A program made the translations under genes and the position numbers. DNA of 64,000 nucleotides, taken from the NCBI GenBank assembly GCA_044228245.1, contig JBGAVG010000002.1, forward strand, positions 248,001 through 312,000. Direction: 5' to 3'. This DNA comes from Methylotenera_A sp044228245 (GTDB lineage Bacteria; Pseudomonadota; Gammaproteobacteria; Burkholderiales; Methylophilaceae). The notes beneath the pieces were generated by a model. It worked only from the letters and a program-made list of their open reading frames with translations, ran no database searches and was not told the origin of the DNA. Positions 45,196 through 52,050 of the stretch are shown in pieces. Positions within the stretch are counted from its first letter, which is position 1; each line of letters begins with the position of its first letter.

Positions 45196-45519
45196 TCAGT
45201 TTGAGCGCGACGATTTGTTGCTCGCTTGCATTTCGATGGCGAAGAAGGCGGAAGCCTTTTTTAGTAAATCGTTATCTCGTCTGAGTTGTTTAACTTCGGC
45301 TTCCAAGACTTGAATGCGTTGTTGCTCGGGGGTTAATGCTTTTGCAAGTGGCGTGATGTCACGTAACTCCTGCTTATATTGACTCACCCAGCGTTGCATG
45401 GAAGATAAACCAATCTGCATGGCGCTGGCGGCTTGTGCCACACTGTAACCTTGATTAACGACTAGATTGACACATTCTTGTTTAAATTCTGTTGAAAATT
45501 GATTCCTGGTTTTACGCAT
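45196..45519 (-). CDS. IS3-family OrfA (helix-turn-helix)
   Basis: A 107-residue protein with the IS3 OrfA layout: FSTEFKQECVNLVVNQGYSV then a helix-turn-helix (AQAASAMQIGLSSMQRWVSQ) and a leucine-rich coiled region (IQVLEAEVKQLRRDNDLLKKA). The KK pair is encoded by AAA AAG, forming the A AAA AAG slippery site for a -1 shift into orfB. It lies upstream of orfB within the IS ends. Confidence 0.92.
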   Translation of the reverse strand: MRKTRNQFSTEFKQECVNLVVNQGYSVAQAASAMQIGLSSMQRWVSQYKQELRDITPLAKALTPEQQRIQVLEAEVKQLRRDNDLLKKASAFFAIEMQASNKSSRSN

Positions 45520-45565
45520 TTTTACACCTCTTAACGTTGATTATAACCTCTAAGAAAGTGTCTCG

Positions 45566-45751
45566 CTAAATTAGACCATTACAATACACCCCCAAAGCAA
45601 GTGTCTTTTGTTTGTGATTGAATCTATAAGCCAAACGCCAATATTTCGCACCATTTGATTTGACATGCAGATAAAGACCACCCGCATCTGATACCTTCAA
45701 ATCTTTGCTTTCAGGTTTAATGTTTTTCACTTGTAATACTGTTAAAGCCAT
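45566..45751 (-). pseudogene. Truncated tyrosine integrase (arm-binding domain only)
   Basis: The first 56 codons of a tyrosine recombinase of the P4-integrase type, beginning MALTVLQVKNIKPESKDLKV with the pattern VSDAGGLYLHVKSNGAKYWRLAYR of the N-terminal arm DNA-binding domain (DUF4102). After LALGVY the frame enters the IS end and stops five codons later (CNGLI). The core-binding and catalytic domains are absent. It starts next to tRNA-Ser and is read away from it, as island integrases usually are. A GGAGAG ribosome-binding site lies before the ATG, and an ATACCAAC site covers the start codon. Confidence 0.85.
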
Positions 45752-45823
45752 ACCAACTCTCCTAATAATGATTGTGTTGGTATTTAGTTCGGCTTGTTGG
45801 TATCACTTCGCAGATATACCAAC
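45750..45823. repeat. Right array of ATACCAAC sites, one over the integrase start
   Basis: Four exact copies: plus strand at 45750 and 45816, minus strand (GTTGGTAT) at 45776 and 45796; a fifth partial copy at 45831. The last three exact copies are spaced 20 bp apart. The copy at 45750 overlaps the integrase ATG and its ribosome-binding site, so protein bound there would repress integrase expression. Confidence 0.65.
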
Positions 45824-45871
45824 ATTAGGTGTTGGTTCTTATTGGAAGCTATTAGACTACTGTAGACGTAA

Positions 45872-45906
45872 AAAAACCCTCAGAGCTAATATCCATGAGG
45901 GTTTTT
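45872..45906 (-). terminator. Terminator after tRNA-Ser, inside the island
   Basis: Stem AAAAACCCTCA/TGAGGGTTTTT with a 13-base loop. On the minus strand the loop contains CATGGATATT, the same core as the hairpin family found after several genes. It lies 31 bp downstream of the tRNA 3' end. Confidence 0.75.
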
Positions 45907-45937
45907 GCACTTTATTGGACTTCTCAATCCTAAATTC

Positions 45938-46027
45938 TGGCGGAAGAGGTGAGATTCGAACTCACGGTGGGCGTGAACCCACGACAGTTTTCAAGACTGT
46001 AGCATTAAACCGCTCTGCCACTCTTCC
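45938..46027 (-). tRNA. tRNA-Ser (anticodon UGA)
   Basis: A 90-nt class II tRNA with CCA encoded. Acceptor GGAAGAG pairs with CTCTTCC; the anticodon stem ACAGT/ACTGT closes a loop with TGA at the anticodon; a long variable arm and a TTCGAAT T-loop are present. Its 3' end is reused as the island attachment site. A TATAAT -10 at 46059-46064 with a GCGCGC discriminator lies upstream, inside the end of def. Confidence 0.95.
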
Positions 46028-46033
46028 AATTTG

Positions 46034-46064
46034 GCTTGCTTGTGACAAGCAAGCGCGCATTATA
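46034..46064 (-). promoter_or_regulatory. tRNA-Ser promoter -10 and leader hairpin
   Basis: TATAAT at 46059-46064 (minus strand) followed by GCGCGC, the GC-rich discriminator typical of stable-RNA promoters. The short leader then forms a perfect 9-bp hairpin GCTTGCTTG/CAAGCAAGC with a three-base loop (46034-46054). The -35 is weak (TTCAAG at 16 bp). Confidence 0.5.
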
Positions 46065-46072
46065 GCAAAAAA

Positions 46073-46606
46073 TTAGTCATCTTGAATATCCTGATTTGGA
46101 AAAAGTACATCAGTATAGCCAAACTGACTTAGATCAGTAATGCGCATCGGGTACAAAATACCATTTAAGTGATCACATTCATGCTGCACCACTCTAGCGT
46201 GGAAGCCGCTTACCAGCCTGTCGATGCCATTGCCGTATTGATCGAAACCCTTATAGTGCAAACGCGTATATCGTGGCACTAAGCCACGCAGCCCAGGCAC
46301 AGACAAGCATCCTTCCCAATCTTCTTCGATTTCGTCGCCCACGGCGGTTAAGGTAGGATTAATCAGCACGGTGAAAGGCACTTGTACAGCATCTGGATAA
46401 CGCGGATTCTTATCAACGCCAAATATCACCACCTGCAAGCTCACGCCAATTTGCGGCGCGGCAATACCGGCGCCGTCCATCGCACGCATGGTGTCCTGCA
46501 TATCTTCAATGAGTGCATGCAACTCGGGCGTATCGAAAGCAGCCACAGGCAGCGCTTTCTTTAACAAAAGCGGCTCGCCCATGCGTAATACGGTTTTAAC
46601 TGCCAC
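46073..46606 (-). CDS. def: Peptide deformylase
   Basis: Removes the formyl group from N-terminal formyl-methionine. The 177-residue protein has the three motifs GIAAPQIGVSLQ, EGCLSVPGLRG and QHECDHLNGILY, with the metal Cys and two His. It is not beside fmt as in many bacteria; here it lies between the methylthiopurine phosphorylase and tRNA-Ser. Its last bases contain the tRNA-Ser promoter. Confidence 0.94.
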   Translation of the reverse strand: MAVKTVLRMGEPLLLKKALPVAAFDTPELHALIEDMQDTMRAMDGAGIAAPQIGVSLQVVIFGVDKNPRYPDAVQVPFTVLINPTLTAVGDEIEEDWEGCLSVPGLRGLVPRYTRLHYKGFDQYGNGIDRLVSGFHARVVQHECDHLNGILYPMRITDLSQFGYTDVLFPNQDIQDD

Positions 46607-46647
46607 CTTGATTTTCCTAACGTTAAATTGCCTAAAAGTTTGGCTGT

Positions 46648-47403
46648 CTAAAATTTGGTTGTTTGATAAACACGTGCGATTTCCTCAATCAATACTCGCA
46701 CTTTTTGCATAGTCAGCTCAAGCTTGGTAATCAACTCTTCATACTGAATGCCATGATTGCTTGTGCCGCGCCCTGCTGCATGGTTCGCTACCGGGCATAG
46801 CGCCGCATAGTGCACACCCAGTTCGCGCGCCAACGCTGCTTCCGGCATCCCCGTCATGCCCACCAGTGTTGCACCGTCGCGCTCCAGACGGTTGATCTCC
46901 GCTGCCGTTTCCAGTCTCGGACCCTGTACGCAGGCATATACACCACCGTCATGCAGGCTCTGCTGTATATTACTGGCGGCCTGTTTACATATTTGACGCA
47001 AACTGTTGGAATATGGTTCGGTAAAGTCGATATGTTTTACGGGCAGTTCAATGCCATCGTGATAGGTATTTTTACGGCCATGGGTGTAATCGATAATCTG
47101 ATGCGGCAGCACAATATCGCCCGGATTTATATCACTTGCAATGCCGCCGGTGGTCGCAATAGCCAACAGATTCTTCACGCCAACCGATTGCAATGCCCAA
47201 ATATTGGCGCGATAGTTCACCGCATGCGGCGGAATGGTATGGCCGCCGCCATGCCGCGCCAAAAATACCACTTCCAGCCCAGCCAAGTCGCCAAATACCA
47301 GCGGCTGCGATGCCTCGCCATACGGCGTGCGCGCAATTTGCCGTCTGGTAATTTTCAAGTTTTCAAGTTGCGCTAACCCAGTACCACCAATAATGCCTAA
47401 CAT
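46648..47403 (-). CDS. S-methyl-5'-thioinosine phosphorylase (MTAP family)
   Basis: Purine-salvage phosphorylase for the methylthio nucleoside left by polyamine synthesis. The 251-residue chain starts MLGIIGGTGLAQLENL and has the RHGGGHTIPPHAVNYRANIWAL and CVQGPRLETAAEI motifs. The base-binding segment reads VANHAAG with Asn rather than the Asp of adenosine-specific MTAP, so a 6-oxopurine substrate (methylthioinosine) is inferred. The ATG at 47403 has AGGA at six bases; the frame extends upstream without homology. It is divergent from hpnC. Confidence 0.82.
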   Translation of the reverse strand: MLGIIGGTGLAQLENLKITRRQIARTPYGEASQPLVFGDLAGLEVVFLARHGGGHTIPPHAVNYRANIWALQSVGVKNLLAIATTGGIASDINPGDIVLPHQIIDYTHGRKNTYHDGIELPVKHIDFTEPYSNSLRQICKQAASNIQQSLHDGGVYACVQGPRLETAAEINRLERDGATLVGMTGMPEAALARELGVHYAALCPVANHAAGRGTSNHGIQYEELITKLELTMQKVRVLIEEIARVYQTTKF

Positions 47404-47492
47404 ATGTATTCCTGAAAATATTTTATGATTATTGTAGCGCATGGCTGACACCAGCGCTGTAGGCTTTACATATTTTGTGGCATACTTCAATT

Positions 47493-48392
47493 ATGGCAAC
47501 CGATTCAGACATTTTTGATGTGACCAAAGAAGACACCGAAGCTAAAGACAGCTTGCGGGATAGCCTCGCTTTATCGCAACAGCATTACGAAAACTTTCCT
47601 GTCGCTTCTATTGTAATTCCCAAGCATTTACGTGATCCAATCGCCTTAATCTACACCTTTGCGCGTCAAGCGGATGATTTTGCGGACGAAGGTTATCACA
47701 AACCAGCCTGGCGGCTGGCCAAGCTGCAAGGCTTCAGGAACGAATTGGATCTCATCGGCAGCAACGGCCGGACCAAATCGCCTTTTTTTACCGAGCTTGG
47801 CAACATGGTCCGCGAGCACAATTTGCCACTCGCTCCATTCTATGACTTGCTGGATGCGTTCAGCCAGGATGTTACCAAAACCCGTTATGCCAATTTCTTT
47901 GAACTGCTGGACTATTGCCGCCGCTCGGCCAACCCGATAGGTGCCCTGCTCTTGCATCTATTCGGCAGAGCCACACCCGAGAATATCATTTATTCCAACA
48001 AAATCTGCACGGCGTTGCAACTCATCAATTTTTATCAGGATGTGGCCATCGATTTTGAAAATGAGTTCCATAAAAGCCGCATCTATTTATGCCAGGATGA
48101 AATGCAGCAATTTGGTGTGACCGAGGCACAGATCGCCAGTCAGTATGTGAACCGGCATTGGGAAGAATTTATGATGTTTAATATCGAGCGCGCTGAAAAA
48201 ATGCTCAAGGAAGGCAAGCCGCTCGAGCATATTCTGCCCGGCCGTATCGGCCTGGAGATGCGCATGATTATCGGCGGTGGCGAGCGTGTGATATACAAGC
48301 TGAAAAACGTGCGCGGTGACGTGTTCAAACATCGCCCCACGTTGGTGGTGTGGGATTGGCCGGTTATTTTACTGAATGCTTTATTAAGATGA
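47493..48392 (+). CDS. hpnC: Hydroxysqualene synthase HpnC
   Basis: One of three enzymes that make squalene from farnesyl diphosphate without a one-step squalene synthase. The 299-residue protein has two aspartate-rich Mg motifs: QADDFADEGY and FYQDVAIDFENE. The sequence after the ATG at 47493 matches the family; the open frame to 47475 needs a TTG start. It is first in hpnC-hpnD-hpnE, with 26 bp to hpnD. Confidence 0.9.
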   Translation: MATDSDIFDVTKEDTEAKDSLRDSLALSQQHYENFPVASIVIPKHLRDPIALIYTFARQADDFADEGYHKPAWRLAKLQGFRNELDLIGSNGRTKSPFFTELGNMVREHNLPLAPFYDLLDAFSQDVTKTRYANFFELLDYCRRSANPIGALLLHLFGRATPENIIYSNKICTALQLINFYQDVAIDFENEFHKSRIYLCQDEMQQFGVTEAQIASQYVNRHWEEFMMFNIERAEKMLKEGKPLEHILPGRIGLEMRMIIGGGERVIYKLKNVRGDVFKHRPTLVVWDWPVILLNALLR

Positions 48393-48418
48393 CCGCTTCG
48401 CAGCCTGCTTTATAAATA

Positions 48419-49258
48419 ATGACACCCCAGCAATACTGCAAACAAAAAGCCGCGCAAAGCGGCTCCAGCTTTACTGTCAGCTTTCTATTTCTACCAAAAA
48501 ACCAGCGCGAAGCCATGACCGCGCTTTATGCGTTCTGCCGCGAGGTGGATGACGTGGTAGATGAATGCACCGATTTTAATGTCGCACAAACCAAACTCAA
48601 CTGGTGGAAAGGCGAAGTAGCCAACCTGTATGCTGGCATACCGCAACACCCTGTCACTAAAGCACTGCAGCCTGTTATTGCGCAATTCCATCTCGCGCAG
48701 GAACATTTCCTAGAGATTATCGACGGTATGGAAATGGATTTGAAATTCAACCGCTACGAAGATTTTAAGCAGCTGCAGCTGTATTGCTATCGTGTTGCCA
48801 GCGTGGTTGGCCTGCTTTCGGCGCAGATTTTTGGATTTAAAAACCGGAAGACACTTAAGTATGCCCATGATCTGGGCATGGCGTTTCAGCTCACCAATAT
48901 CATTCGCGACGTGGGCGAAGATGCCCGTAGAGGCCGTATTTACTTACCTCTAGACGAGTTAAGAAAAGCGAAAGTGTCAGAAGAGGATATCCTGCAAAGC
49001 CGCGAATCCGCCGCAGTCAAAGCGCTCATGGAGTATCAGATTGAGCGCGCAGAAACCTATTACGACAAAGCCTTGCGCGAATTGCCGACGGAAGATGCCA
49101 AACAACAGCGCACCGGTTTGATGATGGCAGCGATTTATCGCACCCTGCTGCGTGAAATTAAAGCCGACAGTGCGGAAAAAGTGCTTAACAGCAAAACTTC
49201 GCTACCGCCTTTCAGAAAATTCATGCTCGCCATGCAAACCTATTTCAAATATGCCTAA
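48419..49258 (+). CDS. hpnD: Presqualene diphosphate synthase HpnD
   Basis: Condenses two farnesyl diphosphates to presqualene diphosphate. The 279-residue chain has CREVDDVVDEC and the second Asp motif IIRDVGEDARRGRIYLPLDEL. It is distinguished from phytoene synthase by context, being between hpnC and hpnE. The end overlaps hpnE by 8 bp. Confidence 0.9.
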   Translation: MTPQQYCKQKAAQSGSSFTVSFLFLPKNQREAMTALYAFCREVDDVVDECTDFNVAQTKLNWWKGEVANLYAGIPQHPVTKALQPVIAQFHLAQEHFLEIIDGMEMDLKFNRYEDFKQLQLYCYRVASVVGLLSAQIFGFKNRKTLKYAHDLGMAFQLTNIIRDVGEDARRGRIYLPLDELRKAKVSEEDILQSRESAAVKALMEYQIERAETYYDKALRELPTEDAKQQRTGLMMAAIYRTLLREIKADSAEKVLNSKTSLPPFRKFMLAMQTYFKYA

Positions 49259-50564
49259 GCATGCGGTGGTGATTGGCGGCGGCATCGCCGGCCTGGCAGC
49301 CGCGGCCACGCTGGCAGATCAAAATATTCAGGTCACGCTGCTGGACGCAGGCTCGCAATTTGGCGGACGCACGCGCAGTGTAGCAATTGAGGCGAATAGC
49401 CGGGTACATCAGCTTGATAATGGCCAGCACATCTTGTTAGGCGCTTATCGCGAGACGCTAAAGCTGCTGGCCAGGGTTGGCGTGCAGGAGCAGGACGTGC
49501 TGATGCGGATTCCGCTGGCGCTGGATGTGCGTACTGAAAACAAACCTGCCTTTAAACTTACCACCCCGGGCTATCTGCCCGCACCGCTCAATCAGCTTGT
49601 CGGTTTCCTGTTCTGCTCCGGCCTGCAATGGCGCGAGCGCATGTCTGTCATTAAACTGGTAACCCGGCTTAAAAAATCCAACTATCAGCTCGCTAATGAT
49701 GAACCATTGGCTGATTTCTTGCAGAAAAACCAACAATCCGGCAAAACCATCTCGCTGCTGTGGGAGCCGTTATGCCTGGCTGCGCTGAATACGCCAATCA
49801 GCAAGGCCAGCAGCAGAATATTCCTGAATGTGCTGCGCGATACGTTTCGACATAAAAATAGCTCAGATTTCTTATTACCTAGGCAGGATCTGTCGCGGCT
49901 ATTTTCGCAACCCATCACTCGCTACCTGAAGGCGCATCAAGTCCGGGTGCTGCATAATAAGCGCGTCAAAAGCATTACCGTCAGCCAAAATGGTTACACC
50001 GTCTCCACCAAAGAAGAGCTATTTGAAGCAAGCCACGTGATTGTGGCGACATCGCCGGTGAGATTGCGCAACGTGATTGCCGATTTACCCAAGCTGAATT
50101 TTGTAGCTGAGCAAACCGAAAGCTATTCTTATCAGCCCATCTATACCATTTATCTGCAATATCCCGGCAACGCAACGCTTTCTGCCCCGATGCTGGGCTT
50201 GACGGGAGGCCTTTCGCAATGGGTATTCGATAGAGGCATTTTATGCAAGCAGCATGGCTTAATGGCGGTGATTATCAGCGCTGAAGGCAAACACCAAAGC
50301 CTTACACAGGAGAAGCTAGCTCTAACCGTTGCAAAAGAACTGCAAGCGGCATTTCCGCAACTTGCCAAGCCGCTTTGGCATAAAGTGATTGCTGAAAAAC
50401 GCGCCACATTTTCGTGCAGCGTAGATCTGCCAAGGCCTGCCAACGTCACGCCTTATCCTGGTTTATATTTGGCGGGCGATTACACTTTTGCCGACTACCC
50501 CGCTACTATAGAAGGCGCAGTCAGAAGCGGTGTTGCGTGTGCGGATTTGGTGAGTAATTCATGA
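49251..50564 (+). CDS. hpnE: Hydroxysqualene dehydroxylase HpnE
   Basis: FAD-dependent enzyme that reduces hydroxysqualene to squalene. The 437-residue chain has a near N-terminal dinucleotide motif VVIGGGIAGLAAAATLADQ and GGRTRSVAIE, and a C-terminal FAD stretch LYLAGDYTFADYPATIEGAV. The chosen ATG at 49251 lies inside the end of hpnD (8-bp overlap); a longer frame to 49152 would be out of keeping with the family. No squalene-hopene cyclase is in the window. It ends before repeat hairpin B. Confidence 0.9.
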   Translation: MPKHAVVIGGGIAGLAAAATLADQNIQVTLLDAGSQFGGRTRSVAIEANSRVHQLDNGQHILLGAYRETLKLLARVGVQEQDVLMRIPLALDVRTENKPAFKLTTPGYLPAPLNQLVGFLFCSGLQWRERMSVIKLVTRLKKSNYQLANDEPLADFLQKNQQSGKTISLLWEPLCLAALNTPISKASSRIFLNVLRDTFRHKNSSDFLLPRQDLSRLFSQPITRYLKAHQVRVLHNKRVKSITVSQNGYTVSTKEELFEASHVIVATSPVRLRNVIADLPKLNFVAEQTESYSYQPIYTIYLQYPGNATLSAPMLGLTGGLSQWVFDRGILCKQHGLMAVIISAEGKHQSLTQEKLALTVAKELQAAFPQLAKPLWHKVIAEKRATFSCSVDLPRPANVTPYPGLYLAGDYTFADYPATIEGAVRSGVACADLVSNS

Positions 50565-50598
50565 GTTTTCTAAAACAATATCCATAAACCCCAAAAAA

Positions 50599-50637
50599 TA
50601 TACCCTGTAGGCCGCATGGATATTGCCTTCCAGAGCA
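50599..50637 (+). repeat. 39-bp hairpin element, copy B (after hpnE)
   Basis: ATACCCTGTAGGCC, loop core GCATGGATATT, then TTCCAGAGCAT; it starts 35 bp after the hpnE stop and matches copy A over 39 bp with about eight mismatches. It lies between two genes that end towards each other. Confidence 0.75.
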
Positions 50638-50662
50638 TCAGTATTTGTCGTAGCTGTAGGCG

Positions 50663-52033
50663 CTAACCATTTCTAAGCTGGTTCAACGCCTGTTCTAAGC
50701 GATCTACCGCAATCACTTCCAGCCCTGCAATCTTGGCTTTTGGCGCATTAGCTTTGGGTACAATCGCTTTGGTAAAACCTAGTTTCGCAGCTTCTTTCAA
50801 GCGTATTTGGCCGCCTTGCACAGGGCGCACTTCACCCGCCAAACCAACCTCACCAAACACTATAAGTTTACTCTCTAATGGTTTGTTTTTTAACGAAGAA
50901 AAAATAGAGAGCATCACCGCCAGATCGACTGCCGGCTCGCTAATTTTTACGCCACCGACGGCATTGATAAACACGTCCTGGTCAAAGCATGGGATGCCTG
51001 CATGGCGATGCAGCACAGCCAGTAGCATGGCCAAACGGTTTTGCTCCAGGCCGACACAGAGTCTTTTCGGATTGGGCGCATGGCTTTCATCCACCAAAGC
51101 CTGAATTTCAATTAAGAGGGGTCTAGTCCCTTCCATGGTCACGGTGATGCAGCTGCCCGCCACTTGGCTTTCGTGGTGTGATAAAAACAATGCGGATGGA
51201 TTGGAAACTTCGCGCAGACCTTTCTCGGTCATGGCGAATACACCCAGTTCATTTACCGCGCCAAATCTATTCTTGAACGCGCGAATCAGACGGAAACTGG
51301 AGTTCTGGTCACCTTCAAAATACAACACCGTATCGACAATATGTTCCAGCACACGCGGCCCAGCCAGCGAGCCTTCTTTGGTGACGTGCCCGACCAGAAT
51401 CACGGTGATGCCGAGTTGTTTGGCTAAACGCGTGAGCTGCGCCGAGCATTCGCGCACCTGCGCCACTGAACCCGGTGCAGATTGTAGCGCCTCGGAATAC
51501 ACAGTCTGAATGGAATCAATAACCGCGATATTTGGTCTATGCGTTTGCAGCGTAGCCAGAATTTTCTCTAGGTTAATTTCCGCCAGCAACTCAACCTCGC
51601 TGGCATCCAGCCCTAAACGTTTAGCGCGCATGGCGATTTGCTGCGGTGACTCTTCACCGCTTACATAAATAGCTTGTGCAGACTTACCTAAATGACACAA
51701 CACTTGCAGCAATAATGTCGATTTACCAATGCCGGGGTCGCCACCAATCAAGACCACGCCACCCTCCACCAAACCGCCGCCCAGCACGCGATCGAACTCG
51801 CTGATGCCCGTGGGTTGCCGCGCGATATCTGCGGCTTTTATTGTACTGAGTTTTTGCAATTGGCCTGTAGCGGCCAAACTCTGAAACTTATTAGCGTAGC
51901 GGTTGGTTGCGGCGGCTTCTTCGATGCTTTCCACCAGCGTATTCCATGCCATGCAGCTTGGGCATTGGCCTTGCCATTTGGGCTCGCTGGCGCCGCATTC
52001 GGTGCAGGTATAAACGGTTTTGGCTTTTGCCAT
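50663..52033 (-). CDS. radA: DNA repair protein RadA
   Basis: RecA-like ATPase that helps branch migration in recombination. The 456-residue protein has a four-cysteine zinc finger (C10, C13, C24, C27 in YTCTECGASEPKWQGQCPSC), Walker A GGDPGIGKST (97-106), the RadA motif FKNRFG, and a C-terminal Lon-like domain (about 280-450). It is downstream of dnaB by 17 bp, but in beta- and gammaproteobacteria this pairing is known. Confidence 0.95.
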   Translation of the reverse strand: MAKAKTVYTCTECGASEPKWQGQCPSCMAWNTLVESIEEAAATNRYANKFQSLAATGQLQKLSTIKAADIARQPTGISEFDRVLGGGLVEGGVVLIGGDPGIGKSTLLLQVLCHLGKSAQAIYVSGEESPQQIAMRAKRLGLDASEVELLAEINLEKILATLQTHRPNIAVIDSIQTVYSEALQSAPGSVAQVRECSAQLTRLAKQLGITVILVGHVTKEGSLAGPRVLEHIVDTVLYFEGDQNSSFRLIRAFKNRFGAVNELGVFAMTEKGLREVSNPSALFLSHHESQVAGSCITVTMEGTRPLLIEIQALVDESHAPNPKRLCVGLEQNRLAMLLAVLHRHAGIPCFDQDVFINAVGGVKISEPAVDLAVMLSIFSSLKNKPLESKLIVFGEVGLAGEVRPVQGGQIRLKEAAKLGFTKAIVPKANAPKAKIAGLEVIAVDRLEQALNQLRNG

Positions 52034-52050
52034 GCGGATCAGCTCAAGTG

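Larger units (their letters stand above)
44325..45583 (-). mobile_element. IS3-family insertion sequence (1,259 bp)
   Basis: Ends match as inverted repeats: TTGTAATGGTCTAATTT is identical at both ends and ACACTT follows after a short imperfect stretch. Inside are orfA and orfB in the -1 frame relationship with an A AAA AAG slippery heptamer. No duplicated target bases flank it (left GTT, right ATA), so it is not a simple insertion here. The element looks intact and may be active. Confidence 0.9.
43467..45951. mobile_element. Remnant integrative element in tRNA-Ser
   Basis: Bounded by a 14-bp direct repeat TGGCGGAAGAGGTG (43467-43480 and 45938-45951), the right copy being the 3' end of tRNA-Ser. 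Inside are two arrays of the octamer ATACCAAC, a truncated integrase gene next to the tRNA and read away from it, a truncated unknown gene, and an IS3-family element joining them. The layout is that of a tyrosine-integrase island whose interior was lost, probably through the IS element. Confidence 0.8.

Noticed and set aside
44321..45587. Target-site duplication flanking the IS3-family element
   Set aside because: The 3-4 bases on each side differ, also when the border is shifted by one base.
45705..46076. Plus-strand reading frame of 123 codons crossing tRNA-Ser, with a RGEIRTHGGREPTTVFKTV segment
   Set aside because: That segment is the antisense reading of the tRNA and is a well-known false protein in databases; the frame also crosses the island border and the integrase fragment.
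49152..49250. In-frame upstream extension of hpnE by 33 residues
   Set aside because: It is inside hpnD, and the FAD motif would then lie unusually far from the N-terminus.
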